Source: Circinella umbellata
Taxonomy: Eukaryota > Mucoromycota > Mucoromycetes > Mucorales > Lichtheimiaceae
Reading direction: 5' to 3'
Length of the DNA: 64,000 bases
NCBI GenBank assembly: GCA_025093555.1
Contig: JAIWNF010000008.1
Location: 434,001-498,000 of the forward strand
Below, piece by piece: positions 1 to 13,021 of this stretch. Under the pieces are notes generated by a model. That model did no database searches, had not been told where the DNA came from, and saw only the letters and a program-made list of their open reading frames with translations. A program made the translations under genes and the position numbers. Numbering within the stretch: position 1 is the stretch's first letter; each line of letters begins with the position of its first letter.

Positions 1-945
1 GATGACCATATTATAAATAAGCTATATAATAATATAATAATGATAAAAACATTTCTTGAAAATTCTCCCTATCAAATATAGTCTTATCATGTTATCAATT
101 CTAATCGTATTGCAATCATATTATCACATATAATTAATGCTGGTGCTCTATAACAGAAAGAGAAACGTGAGTACAATATCTTACCAAGCGCCAAAAATGT
201 CTATTATTCCTTATAAAGCCATGCACCATGGTACTAATAAAGGACAAGTTGGACTTGCACAGTGGGCGGAAAAAAAAAAGCTCGATTTTAGAAGGAAGAA
301 CCAGAAGTAATATATGGCTGGTTTTCTTTTGACAAGATGATGACTGAATATGACTTTGATATTCAGATTATTAAACTTTTGACAAAAAACTTTTAGCAAC
401 CAGCACTATTCCCTTGCCAAAAGATAAAGGAATAGACCATTGTCCGCTTGATATGACGATATTTCTCTGCTTATTCTGTATATAAAAAACCTATTGTTAT
501 ATCGAGCTATCATTATAGTGAGCGGTGGCTGTACAAGAACTATTACATTAAATCTTTATCTTTATCATCATAATCATCATCATTACTGATGATACGCATT
601 AAAAAGTATTATTTCATTTTTTAAAAAGTCATCAAACATATATTGAAGCTGATAACAAACAAAGGAAAATACAAGTAGTGTAAGCAATATGATAAAAAGA
701 CAAAAATATACAAAAATTGTTTTTTTATTAGATCGAAAGAAAAAGGAGGACGACCAAATTAAGTTGCTACCGGAAGGTTGGGGAACCGATCAACACTGTA
801 AATTGCAAATTAATCAAATGGGTTTATGGAACTCCATGTAATTGAGGGAAGTGGTTCCTAAATTGGAAACGAATTCCTGGAAACAAAACCTGTAGACCGC
901 TTGCCTCTACTAAAGTTGAAATCATGGTACCGGTGTGGTTAGCGG
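1..945. other. AT-rich intergenic DNA, no gene recognised
   Basis: Only short accidental frames are present. The sequence is AT-rich with A/T runs and gives no splice-consistent or domain-bearing reading. Nothing else can be supported here. Confidence 0.6.
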
Positions 946-1338
946 CTAGTGCTCTTGAGATGTGCACTGCGGCAAACAGTGGACTTCTAATGAAAGTATT
1001 TTGACGGTTTGTCTGCTTGTAAACAAAGCACGGGCTCTGCTTTTTGAGCGGTACCCTCCATCAGCACTGTGAAGAACCCATCTATTGATGAATTCTTCAA
1101 CCTCAAGCCATTCAATATTGGAGCCAAGAACGCCGCTTTTTGAATCCAACATATCACGATAGCTCTCCTCCCACGAGTTCCCCCAGCCAAAGTGCTCTAC
1201 GACGCCATCACCTTCATCCTCGCTACTCCCATCTTCGTACTCAGCGCTCGCTCCAAGGATCTCGTCTTCTTCATCGCTTGACACAATTGTGCCTTCGCAG
1301 CTCCCTTTGGCAACTTCTTTCTTCAACTGATAGTACAT
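946..1338 (-). CDS. acidic 130-residue hypothetical frame (possible gene fragment)
   Basis: This open frame of 130 codons sits in a locally GC-richer block (about 770-1570) that stands out from the AT-rich surroundings. The N-terminal half is strongly acidic (a SSDEEDE stretch near residue 20 and SSEDEGDG near residue 38). The C-terminal half is mixed, with a Trp and Cys/His near the end. I do not recognise the family. Base composition unlike its surroundings would fit a fragment of a transposon gene or of a displaced host gene. No intron or partner exon was found. Whether it is expressed is unknown, and chance openness cannot be excluded. Confidence 0.25.
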   Translation of the reverse strand: MYYQLKKEVAKGSCEGTIVSSDEEDEILGASAEYEDGSSEDEGDGVVEHFGWGNSWEESYRDMLDSKSGVLGSNIEWLEVEEFINRWVLHSADGGYRSKSRARALFTSRQTVKILSLEVHCLPQCTSQEH

Positions 1339-4300
1339 TTAAAAATGATGATTAAATTGTTTCAATATAAATATCTTTTTATTATTATCCTAAATTCCTC
1401 TCCCATTTATAAATCTCTTACCATTATTACTATCTACAGTGAAATGCATTCACGTGGAATGCGGTCTGGCTGAGGCTTAATGCGGCCGCCTCGTTGACCA
1501 CTGAAAAGGACCAAGTGAATATAGTCAGGTATTGCCTTTGAAAACAAAAACCTGCCATCCTTGAGGTATTGGGACTTCATGAATTTATAAAGTATCGAAA
1601 GATATATATATTATTATACAAGTAAAACAGAAAAATGTGTTATATACACACAGTTTTTAACGCTACTTACGACAGGTCCTTTTTAAGCAACAAGTATATC
1701 TTGCTACGGTTTCTAATACCAGGCGCAGGAACGCCTGGTAGAAGAGAAATCGTAGTGGTGCATCCAATACCAGACTGCATTATGGCGCTGGATCTTCATA
1801 AAGCCACGTCCTTTGAAATAATAGAAATATATTTATAAATCATTTTGATCAATTTTTTTTTATTAAACGCGTCCCCAATAATGCATACGTAACAAATATA
1901 GTATATATTTGTTCGACGTGTTGCATAATTGTTTTTATCATTTCAAAAGAATACATGTACCCACTTACTTTGTCCTGATCTAATCAACATTCATAACATT
2001 TGAATCCAATGAAAGTCTATGCCTTATTTTAAATTGAAAACATAAAAAAAACTCGAGTATTATATATTTTATTTATCATACCAAATCTACGAAATCCAGC
2101 AAATTGGGTGGGGGAGGGATAGATGCTTTTTTCCAAAAAAAAAAGTATAAAAGCACGCGAGTTTATTATTGCCAGAACCAACAAGATGGGAAAAAAGGTC
2201 AAGGAGGTCTGTGCTTTTCATTCGGAGTTACGTTGTGAAACAATCTGTAAAACAACAGTTATAACCTTTGATCACGATGACAAAAAAAAATACTTCTTTA
2301 ACCGTGTATCTTTAAATCACTTTCCTTTTCAAGTTTTATTATGATATACTTACACTTTACTTAGTAATACTATTCCCATGGCTGCTTTTACTAGCCATGA
2401 TGCTGAATTCAATTTTTAGAAACGGTCACGAAAAAAAAAAGTTATAAAAGGGTGTCTCATGAAGCGAACTTTTTCCTTTTTTTTTTTTGGCTTCAGATCA
2501 AGAGGTAGGCAGTCAATGGGTTAGGGCAATCGGTTCGATCAGGTCAATCCAGCCGACGCTAGCTTTAAACTGTTGTCCAGTGTTTACTTTCTTTAATTTC
2601 TTTTTTCCTCCTTCACTTGAAAAACTGGAGGATACCCAATTCAATAAGAAAATGATAAAAAATAATAATAGTAATAATAATATAATATTGTTATGTTCAT
2701 TGAGAGCTTAGCATTTTGCTATTAGTTTTTTTTTGTTAATGCTGTTTTGTTCTCACGGCATTATCAAAACGTGTTGTTGTTGTTTTTTTCTAAAAAAACA
2801 AGGGAAAAAAGGTCCTGTTACTGTGGTAACGTGCACGGACCTAAAACTAGCGCGTGATTAAAAGAAACACGTACATATTTCTTTTTTCAACTGGTCGGTC
2901 CATTTCACTGCTTAACTTTTCCTTTTCTTTTCTTGGCCATAGCAACCACATATGCAAAGTATCACTACCAATTTGCAATCAAAATTCAATGCCATAACAT
3001 AAAAGTTCTTGATGCATTTTTTTTTGTTGACATTGTGATATTCCAGTTTATATTTTCTTGAGTTGAAAAAGAATGCTTGACACCAATGCTATAGGAGATA
3101 AAAATAGGTATGGAGATATTCGCATACCAAAGTATATTTAAGCCATTGAGAGGGGAGACTTTATATGCTTTACCTAGTTCGATTCTACAAAGTATTAACG
3201 AAGCTTTGCGATTATACTGTCTTCGGATACAGATAGAAAAGAATGTCAACGATCGATGTTGTAAAATTTGTGAGCGAAATAAAAAAGACACATTTATCAA
3301 TACAATACTTTTTAAAATATGCACGTAAATTGAGGTATTATATATACTATTGGAGAATAGTTTATGAATCAATATATGACATATTATTCTATTGTACATA
3401 TAAGAGTTGTCCTTATTAATTACCAGTAGCAATAGCTTGATACAGAACTTATACATTACGTACGAAATTAATAACTGTATTATTAAAATTAAAGTTTTTT
3501 ATATACGGACGAAGAACAGGATCCATTTTTTTCATTAAAAAAATGGCATGGCTCAACATATTGGTTTTGTTGATGACACCTGTGCCAGTCCAATCAAGGT
3601 TTTGGAAAAGTGGATTGAATCTTCTTCCCCTGGATCATTATCTGGTTCCTGGTTTTTAATGCTTTATACATATCATTCAAATAAAAACACGATTATTAAT
3701 TGCTTATCGAGATTACTTGAAACATTCACAGTGGCTGCGGACGAAAATAAGGGACCTCTGAATTGCAATCCCTAAATGTCCAAATATACTTTCATCTCAA
3801 GTAACAATGTGATTTGTCGTGTGAATGAATATATTCCATTTTAACAGGTGTGAAATATGTGTCCCAACAAAGATCTATCATGATGACCAATAATCTATAA
3901 AACAAATAACTGTCATGCAATATTATAGTCAGTTTCTTTTCAATTTAACTATATACGTAACGCGTATCTTATGCAGTGTACGAAAAAGTTGAATATGATG
4001 CTTATATGTAAATACTGCTTACCCAATAGCACTCAGTTTGTATATTTGAACCTATGATACCACTATATAACTCGTTTACAAACTATAATTTAATTTTAAT
4101 TTTTAGATTTGGTTGATACTGAGATCCCAGATAGGATTACTTTTTGAGGATAAAGAAGTTAAATTATTCAATTCATCTTCAAACCAAAGTCATTAACTGT
4201 TATCGATCTTCAATTGACTTCTCCTATCTCACTTAGTACCTTTATCCCTGAATGATTCTTTTCTTTGCTACATAGACGTAGTGATGTTCATTATGCTGTT

Positions 4301-5585
4301 CTATTATAATAACAAATTTATTAACTATTTGTTCCGAATGAATGAGATCAAAACGAACAACATATCTCTCCAATACGTATAAACTAATTTAATATTATAC
4401 GTGTGTATTTGAATCATTATAAAATGTGTAATGTTAGCTATTGAAAATGTTTGCATAAAACACATGTACATTATATAAAAAAAGTTTTTATTTCATTAAA
4501 ACAAAAATGATAGAGCTATTGTTCATATTATAAATGACTAGTCTTATATCTGATTTGATTTCAAAAGATTGAAAGAATTCTAGTCTTTCATTTCGGTCAC
4601 ATCAATTTACAAAAAGAAAATGAATCCATTTTTAGAATCAATTTCCAAGGCAGTAAAAAAAAAAGTGTACACACGATAAATACACATTGAGCAGGATATA
4701 CTATTTATGGTGGTTACCATTATTACAAAATACGCATTTCACCCTTTTTATATAAATATGTGACTCTATAATCGCTTTCTAGAATTCAATGGAAAAATCA
4801 TACAGTTAAAAAGTACTATCGTAGTTTAGCCTCTTTTTTATTTTAATTCATACGTAAGTACATAGCCGAAAAAATAATGTGTTGATAAAAAAAAAAGAAA
4901 TTCATCTACTTATGTCATCCTTATAATATTAACAAATTATAAGTGAATAATTAAATAGATAAATATATATTTTTTTTAGTTCTTATCTCGCTTTGTTTTT
5001 TTTTTCTTTTAGTGATTATATGGCAGGTCAAACAAGTTCCCTTGCTTCTTAAAACATGGCGGAAATTTTTATTTGGGGGGTTTCTGCAGAAAAGCACAAA
5101 AGGGTTGTCAGGGTATTCTCACAGATGACTCGATATACAATAATGATATGGTATAAGTTATTATAGAAAAAAAAAAGATCTACAAACCTAAAGATTTGAA
5201 ATGGATAAGGTTCACGGACAAATTTTCCGGACAATTAGTTTTCGAATCTCAGAGGAGAATGATAAAGATTTGTGAAATCCCCAATGCCAGGATTTTTCTT
5301 AAAGAATTTATTCTTTTCTTTTTTTCACTTGTATCAAAAATTTTTCTATTTCTATTTGGCAGTTTGGGTATTTTGATGGTTGTACAGAAAAAACAGCCAT
5401 AGGTTCAACATGTTTTAGCTTACAGAATTGTAGAGTTTTATTCAAAATGTAAACAATAAAAAGTGAAATGGGTTATTATGATTTAGTTATATGAATAGAT
5501 AAAATAACGAGTTGAATTGATAGATAAGTAAATGAGAGGAGGAATGGGGTATCAACATTAGTTTCTTGTCACTCTCTATCATGCA
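1339..5585. other. gene-poor AT-rich interval
   Basis: About 4.2 kb without a supportable gene. Several frames of 60-75 codons and one of 156 codons (2986-3456, minus) are rich in Leu, Ile, Phe and Asn and look like chance openings in AT-rich DNA. A frame at 3548-3775 (+) has a more protein-like composition but no recognisable domain. A perfect 9-bp-arm hairpin lies at about 1718-1741. Poly-A/T tracts are frequent. Confidence 0.5.
1718..1741. repeat. perfect inverted repeat (hairpin)
   Basis: The arms taccaggcg and cgcctggta are separated by six bases. This is unusually GC-rich for the surroundings. It lies just past the GC-richer block that begins near 770, so it may be part of a decayed mobile element. 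No function can be assigned. Confidence 0.5.
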
Positions 5586-6128
5586 TTATGTTGTTTGTTG
5601 CTGATTAAGCTCTTCATGTTTTGAAGTAGAACTGCTGCTCTTGTTGTCACCATCATTTGATAAAGTAACATTATTATTATTCCTTGATGTTGTCATGGTA
5701 ACCAAACACTTGCCATCCCTTCTAAGTTCTTCGGATGAAGAAAAAGTAGTATCATCTTTCATTGTGACATCTTGTTGTATCGAATTAACAACTACTTTTT
5801 TTTTATTCTCATCTTTATCATTTGTTGCTATTTCCTGTTCTTGTTGTTGTTGAAGTAGAGGTAGAGATGATTTTGAGATATGAACAACAGGTTTTTTAAA
5901 TGGAAATATCCCACTGGTTAATTGATTACAATAATGTTGTTGTCGTTGTTGTGCTGTAACAGAACTGAGCTTTTTTTGTATCCTTGACCCTTGACATGAA
6001 CTTGACATACCTCCACTAAATTGTGTACTAAATGTTTGTTGTTGATGAACTGAAAGATGATGACCAAAACGCATCATGATATGATTTAAATATTCTGGAT
6101 GATGAGGATGTTTTTCTAATGGGTGCAT
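5586..6128 (-). CDS. Gln/His/Ser-rich hypothetical protein, 180 residues
   Basis: A single open frame begins at an ATG (6126-6128) and ends in TGA/TAA-rich DNA. It encodes a low-complexity protein with His-rich N-terminus, QQQ runs, a QQQQEQE stretch near the middle, polar KDDTTFSSS-type sequence, NNNN and SSSS runs, and a Gln-rich end. There is no fold-like hydrophobic core, membrane segment or known motif. Q/N/S-rich disordered regions are common in fungal regulators, so this could be one exon of a larger regulatory gene. Over 1 kb of AT-rich DNA separates it from NUP93, which is transcribed in the opposite direction. Confidence 0.4.
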   Translation of the reverse strand: MHPLEKHPHHPEYLNHIMMRFGHHLSVHQQQTFSTQFSGGMSSSCQGSRIQKKLSSVTAQQRQQHYCNQLTSGIFPFKKPVVHISKSSLPLLQQQQEQEIATNDKDENKKKVVVNSIQQDVTMKDDTTFSSSEELRRDGKCLVTMTTSRNNNNVTLSNDGDNKSSSSTSKHEELNQQQTT

Positions 6129-7318
6129 TTTTAACTGTGTAAATAGACGTTTTGTGAGAAAAAAAAAAGAAAATAATACCGTGGGTGTAAATATCCCAAA
6201 TTCAGGTTTATTACTTGAAATAACCCATTTTCTTTTATATAAGAAAAAAATTAAAGTTAATACATCTTTGGGGGGGTTGGTTGGCAGAAAGAGAAAAAGT
6301 AAAAACTAAGTCCGGAAAGTTGGTGACGGAGAATTTTACATATATAAAAAAAAACAACATTATCTATATTTTTAATCGAGATCTACTATTATCACATGAT
6401 TTATACATTAAAAAAAAGTGGATGATCTCAAGTTATTAGATTTACTAGACCGAAAAAGAAAACTGTATATAAGAAACCTAAGAAACCAAGGGAAATTAAA
6501 ATAATGGAAAATAAAAATAAAATAAATTCTCCTCGTTACATCCCGCTCCCCTTTTCTTTATTTGATTGATAAGAATGTTGATTGTCCTTGAATTCCTTTT
6601 TTACACAAATATTTATCTTATTATTATTATTAAATATATATATTCTCTGATGTACGTGGTGTATAAATAATATGCAAAGTTCTTTATCTCATCACCAATA
6701 ATTATATATAGTGCTCGGTGATTACGGCTTATTGGATTTTGGGTAAATAGATAGAATTCTTCCACAAAGCCCCGCCCTTCAAAACACATAATTACCTTAA
6801 TTGTAAAGGTCTAATATTAGTTTTTGACTTGTTTTGATTCAAAATTATAAAGGGGGGGTTGAAAGAATGATTGATAAAAAAAAATCTCCATTTGTAAAAG
6901 AAAATACTAATGCCATTTGTCACACATACAACATTTTCTTATTAATGTTGGTGAATACTGTTATTTATTTATAAATGAATGTGTCAAGTCTTTATGGTAA
7001 CGTTACTTGATAATTATCACCTTGTCATATATAATAATATCTTCATAATCACAAAGGTCATTATGTATATTATACTTTCTAATTGATTAAATAGCTAAAA
7101 TAAGCTTTTAAAAATTATTAAGTTATATATATATATATATATCTTATAGATCAAGTCTGCTAAATGTATATACTCTATGATTAGTAGAGTGGAGAGCGGG
7201 GATTTTTTTTTTTTTGTACATATATTTTTTTTGGCGTGTTCTATACGGAAGCGAATTTTTTTTTTCTTGTAATCCCTTCAAAGAAGAAGGAACGAAACCG
7301 AAACCTCGAATAGAAAAC
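6129..7318. other. intergenic region upstream of NUP93
   Basis: AT-rich DNA between two divergently oriented genes. It contains (TA)n at about 7126-7141 and T tracts just before the NUP93 start codon. No separate gene is visible, and it probably holds both promoters. Confidence 0.5.
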
Positions 7319-10300
7319 ATGGCATCAGAAATCTTTAAAAAATTATATGAAAGTTCAAAATTACTTGTTCAACCAGTTCATCATGATCAATTACCTGTAT
7401 TAGAACGTGGTTTAGATCAGATCGATACTGAAACGCGACGATTGTTTGGTAAAAACAAAGCTGATCAGGAACAAACAGCTCATGCGTAAGTTTCTAATTT
7501 TAATAAAGTTTTCCTTAACACAAGTAATTTGAAAAAAAAAAAAAACTTACTTACACGCGTGTGTTTATTCTTTTTTTTTTGTTGTTGTTGGTTTTCTGTT
7601 CTTATTCTTATTATAACCATGTAACATAAATTATAGTCATTTCTTTTTAGCACAAAATGGAATTAATACTCAAGATTTAACACAAAAGTTGGATGCCATG
7701 GATACAGCTCAGATCTTTCAACCTACAGATACGATTAACGATACAGACGTAGAAGTAAGTTATTATTATATATATACATACACGAAACGAAACGACACGG
7801 CACGACATAGTTTTTTACTAAATAAATAAATATTTAATATTATAGAAATATTTAGAACAAGCTCATGAACGTAGTATTATTGAAGCTATCGAAGAATCAC
7901 AACGCAATGTAATTTAATATAAAATATTTAAAGGGGAAAAAAAAGAGATATTCATATCATATATATATATAGGTAACCATTGATTTCGAAGAATTAAATG
8001 AACAAATGATGGAAGATAATTGGCGTACAACAAGTCGACGTATTTTAGAAGAATATGATCATCATCAAAATACAAGTGTATTTGAAGATGATAAATTTAT
8101 AAAGGTATTTTATATATATTTTACACTTCTATATAGGACTACATTATTTATTATGACTCTTTTTTTTAGTCTACTACAATGACTCCTTCGTTTCGTCAAC
8201 GTGTATTGGATTATGCAACTATTATTCCTAAACTAAATGATGCAAGAGTGGCTCAAAAAGATTTTCCTATTGTTGAAGAATTTGCAAAGTTATCAAAATC
8301 AGTGGATTCAGATCGTATTCATGATCGTAATTTGGATATTTGGAAATTATTAAGTAGCTTGGTTGGAGTGACTGAATCCAACGAGAATAATACGTTAGAA
8401 AAAAAATATTCACAATTACAACAAGATGATCCCAATATGGATCATATGACTCGACAATTAATTGCTGCAGCAAAGAATTGGTTGGAAAAAGAGTAAAGTT
8501 CCATCTTTCTTTTTTACGTATCTTATGTGTCTATGATATCATTTCATTGAATGTTAAAAATCTAAATTATTTTTATTTTTATTTTAGATATACTGAATAT
8601 ATTGATGATGAATTAGTACGACATGCTCGAGATGCTAAAGCAGGGGGTGTACCTTCACCTGCTCATCGTATTCGTGTATTTATGAATCTCAAATTTAAAA
8701 AAGGTTCCGGAGAATGGTCTGATCCACGATATGAGGTAATAATAATAATAATATTTTTGTTGTATATATTAAAATATAGAATCTCATTCATGCTTTATAT
8801 ATAATTTTTATAGGTTGTTAATGGTACAGCTATTTGGACTTATTTATACTTACTTATTCGTAGTGGTCATTCCAAACAAGCATTACAATACGTGAAAGAA
8901 AATGAATCTTTATTCAGTTCTGAACCTCAATTTGTTCATTATTTTACTGAATATATGGAATCACCTGAAAGACGATTACGAAAAGCTACTTATGATGCTG
9001 TTGTAGCTGATTATCAACGTTTAGAATATGGACAACAAAATGCGGATCCTTATAAATTAATTTTATACCGAATCATTGGACGTTGTGGATTGAATAAGAA
9101 AAGATTACCTGAAATTGGAACAACAGAAGATTATATGTGGCTTCAGGTAAAAATGAATCTAGTTATTATAAATGAGTTATTAAAAATTAATACTGGAATA
9201 TATTTATTTAGCTTTCATTGGTACGACAAACAATGAATGGTGAAGAGTATGGTTATCAACGATATAATTTGCATGATATACAAAATCTTATATTAAGTTT
9301 CAAGGCGAATGAATTTGATAATAATGGAAGTAATCCTAGAAATTATTTCATGGTCTTGTTATTAACATTACAATTTGAAAGGGTAAAAATATATATATTT
9401 GAAAACTTTTAAAAGAGAGAGAGAGAGAGATGACTAGTATTAAATATGTTGGATCTATATAGGCTATCAATTATTTGTATAAGAATGAAAAGACTCGATT
9501 AGAAGCTGTTCATTTTGCTATCGCCCTTGCTTATTATGGTCTATTACGAATTCCAGAGAATCCATTAACAAGAAGTATTGATTTATGTAAGTATGGAAAA
9601 ATCGATGCAAGGTCATTATTATTATTATAACTCATCAAAACCTTTCTTTATATATATATATATATATAGTGGTGATTGAAAATGATGAACGTCCAAGTCT
9701 AAACTTTGCTCGACTGATATACCAATATACACGTATTTTTGCAACTATCAATAATAATAATACAACAACACAACAACAAGATCAAAATAATACACTTAAA
9801 GAACAATATACACTTAATTATCTTTATCTTCTGACACTTTATTCTGATCGACAACATCATGATTCTGATGATATGATCAGTTTATGTCATCAATATATTC
9901 GAGAATTAGTTTTGGGAAGTAAAGATCCTAAGATTATTTTGGGGGCACGATCACCAGAACAAGGACGTCAGGTAACATATTGCTATCTTTTCTGCGTATC
10001 AAATGATATCCTATCTAATCACTTTTTGTTCTTTTAGCGTGGATTATTGGATACTTATAAATATTTAATTGGTATTACAAGTGAACGAGGTTTTATTCAA
10101 GCTATTTTACAACCACTTGCAGAAAAATATACACAAGAAGGAAAATATTCAGAAGCAGTCTTTGTCTATGAACTCACAGTGGTAAAGCAAAAAAAAAAGT
10201 CTCTTAAGCTCTTATTAAAAAAAAGAAAGAAAGAGAGAAACTAAATGATATAAATATATATATATATAGGATTATAATAAGGTGGTTGATATCCTAAATA

Positions 10301-11106
10301 AGCAACTAAGCGATGCATTACAACAACCTCCAGCAACTGACCCAGATCAAACGTTACGCAGACGTACATCAGATGAAGAAATCATTAACTTTTCACTTGG
10401 AAGATTAGCTGATTATGAAAAACAACAACATATAGGAGCTCACATTAAAGATTCTAAAAAACATACAGTTCAAGTATTGATCAGCTTTTTACGGTCACGT
10501 AGTTTATATGAAGAAGGTTTATATGAACAAGCACTTCAAGTGATCTATCAAAGTGGTGTGATCCCATTACAAGATGATTTTGGACAGGTGCAACGTGCAG
10601 CTGAACAATTTGAACGATTGGATGAAGGTATTAGTAAAAATGTACCAGATATGTTATTAATGGTAACAGATATGTTACTTAAATTATGGACCACTTTTAC
10701 TGGACCTAAACTTGTATCTCAGCCAGCAGCTAAAGAGGTAAAAAAAAGTGGGATCTGCTTTAAATTTGGTTTCGGGGGGAAAGAGTAGAAAGGGATAAAG
10801 GTTTAAACCGAATGTTTCGGAGTTTCAGTGTTTTATATAATTAACATTCTATAAAACAACTTGTAAATAGACGGTTTCAAGAATCGAGGAGCATATCCGA
10901 GCTGTTTTATCATTTGTTGGTATGATACAATTTAAAATGCCAGCAGATACTATTACAAAATTGAATAGGTAAAAAAAAAAAAAATTGAAAATGGGATGAT
11001 ATTATTAGTATGGAAATGAAAAAAATTATTAACTTTAATTTTTTCTTTTAAAAAATAAAGAGCTGAAATGATGATGTCGGCCCACACTCATACATACACT
11101 CCCTAA
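7319..11106 (+). CDS. NUP93: nucleoporin Nup93/Nic96, nuclear pore inner-ring scaffold
   Basis: Fourteen exons join in phase to 878 codons: 7319-7485, 7637-7754, 7846-7908, 7973-8104, 8170-8492, 8588-8735, 8814-9146, 9212-9382, 9463-9586, 9670-9971, 10038-10181, 10270-10737, 10871-10968, 11061-11106. The length fits Nic96/Nup93 (about 820-840 residues in yeast and human). The N-terminus is helical, with an AHFFLAQNG stretch at the exon 1/2 junction, followed by a long all-helical Nic96-type region (for example AIWTYLYLLIRSG, RIIGRCG, AIALAYYGLLRIP-like segments). The family product sits in the inner ring of the nuclear pore and binds Nup205/188 and the Nup62 complex. The second exon uses the acceptor ending at 7636, because a second AG at 7649-7650 would give a stop. 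Family identity is by recognition, not by search. Confidence 0.9.
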
Positions 11107-12028
11107 GCTGGTTCTCAAAAAAAAAAAAAAAGTGGGCACGTGATCTAACCAAACCAGAACTATATTTTCCGTGTTCACTTTTTTTTTTCTTTTCAGTGGA
11201 CAAATTCAAAAGAATAAATAAATAAAAAAAAAGTATTGAAATTGATAAAAAGAATTTAAGGTTTTGAATGTAACAAGTCTGTGTAGATGGAAACTCGTTT
11301 TTTTTTTATCAGATGTCATCATTTACAAAAAATGACGTGTAAATATTTATGTGTTCATCCGCGCAGCTGATTTTTTTTTTTTTATCTATCCAAGCTGAAA
11401 TATCAAAGGACGATAAATAATCCACCATTGATTTCTTATTATTAAAGAAGGAAAACCGTAACTCATGTAACATAATAATTGTCTTATTCTACTGGAAGAT
11501 TTAAATGTTTCTGAGTTGAGGTCTTCTTGTGGACCTTCTCCTGTTACAGGTCTACTTTCTAATCCTTTGTATTACTGGAGTATACTGTAAAACGTGTTGT
11601 TAAGTTGGGGGGGGGAGAATCAACCCGCGCAATTTTTATATATGTATAGGGAAACTCCTGGATTGAGCACCCTACAACGGCTTTTCCCCAATAAGAAGAT
11701 CATGACGTTTCGGGTTTCATTTAGTTTAAATATGATTGGCTAAAATTTGTTAGGTTAAAATGTGTGCCCGGTCCATCTCTTTTGACTCAGAAACCATACA
11801 TATGACATATATTACAACACATTTTTAAAAAAGAAAAAAAGATGTATAAATAGATAATTTTTTTTTTTTTGCTGCTTGTACCCCGCACTCGGTCTTATAT
11901 AAATAACGGCTTCCCTCTTCTTTTTTTATATTATTCCTTCTTTCTTCTTCTTTTAATTTGCTTTATAAAGGAACTTTCCCCAAATTATTTAAAACTACCC
12001 ATTTTTTCAAATCAAATCAAATTTCATT
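11107..12028. other. intergenic region with TATA-like promoter
   Basis: About 920 bp separate NUP93 from the next start codon. The last part contains a tatataaat box and pyrimidine-rich CTTCTTC tracts, which look like a promoter and 5' leader. No gene is seen. Confidence 0.5.
11896..11904 (+). promoter_or_regulatory. TATA box of the Ser-rich gene
   Basis: The sequence tatataaat lies about 125 bp before the ATG at 12029. It is followed by a CT-rich stretch, an arrangement typical of fungal promoters. Confidence 0.45.
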
Positions 12029-12385
12029 ATGACTTTTATACAATCTGATATCGATCCTCTTTTCCTTCGTGAACGACATCTCAATAAAAGTAAAAGTAAT
12101 AGTAGTCTATCCTCATCATCATCCAGTGATAGTATAATGGAAACAGAAGGTCGATCTAATTATACAACACTTCTTCAACAATCAAATAATAATACATCTA
12201 TTACAAGAAATTCAAAATCATTAAAACAACAAGGATTAAAACGAACCATTTTTGATACAACTCTTACTTCTTCTTCTTCTACTACTTCTTCCAGTAGTAG
12301 TAGTAGTAATCAACAACAAGGATCATTGTCAAATCAATCCTCAAGCATTTCTAATTTGGATCGACTTGTTTCTTTCTACTTGTAA
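12029..12385 (+). CDS. small Ser/Asn/Gln-rich protein, 118 residues
   Basis: An intronless frame of 118 codons starts at an ATG behind a TATA-like box and a CT-rich leader. The first 20 residues are ordinary (FIQSDIDPLFLRERHLNKSK). The rest is disordered, with two poly-Ser runs (about residues 26-36 and 81-93), NNN and QQQ runs, and a short C-terminal hydrophobic end (LDRLVSFYL). I do not recognise a family. A small stress-response or regulatory protein is possible, but that is a guess. A spliced continuation is not excluded. Confidence 0.5.
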   Translation: MTFIQSDIDPLFLRERHLNKSKSNSSLSSSSSSDSIMETEGRSNYTTLLQQSNNNTSITRNSKSLKQQGLKRTIFDTTLTSSSSTTSSSSSSSNQQQGSLSNQSSSISNLDRLVSFYL

Positions 12386-13021
12386 ATTTAATCTTGTTTC
12401 CACCTTCCCTCGTTTCTTCTTCTTTATATATATATTGAACCATGCCTATCTCTCTTGTTCCTCGTTTATTTGTTTATTTAAAGCCCCCCATCCTAAAGCA
12501 TGATTTCTATTATTATACATATAACACACACACATATATATCCCATCATCTTCCCCTAAACAGCACATCTCCCTTTTGCATTATTTCTTTTTTTTGGCAT
12601 TTTTTTTTCTCATAATTCAAATAGCATATATAAATAATAACAATAACAATAAGAATAACAATGGAAATTAAATTTTTTTTACGTATTGTTGCGGGTCATC
12701 TTTTGAATTCAGGGCAGGGGGGAAATATGTCCTAACATATAAATTACTCATGTGATTTAATTATTATATATATATTGCATAAATTCACACTCCCATCCTT
12801 ATCTTTTCCTTGAGGATCCCGTTTCTTTCCTTTCCGATTCACACACACCCTATTTACTCAGCGGTTTCCTATTCATTCCATTTTATTTACCATACGTACA
12901 AAAATAAAAATAAAAATATATACAATTACATAATCGATTGATAGAAATAGTTTTATATATAATGTACAGTATGTATGTGTGAAATGCAGTAAACTGTTCC
13001 CTCCAAGATATACATGATGAG
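12386..13021. other. intergenic region between convergent genes
   Basis: AT-rich DNA of about 630 bp with CA and TA microrepeats. It probably carries the 3' untranslated regions of the Ser-rich gene and of the minus-strand coiled-coil gene. Confidence 0.5.

Noticed and set aside
2500..2560. Possible tRNA B-box (GGTTCGATC)
   Set aside because: The motif is not followed by the expected T-arm and no acceptor stem or A-box is seen.
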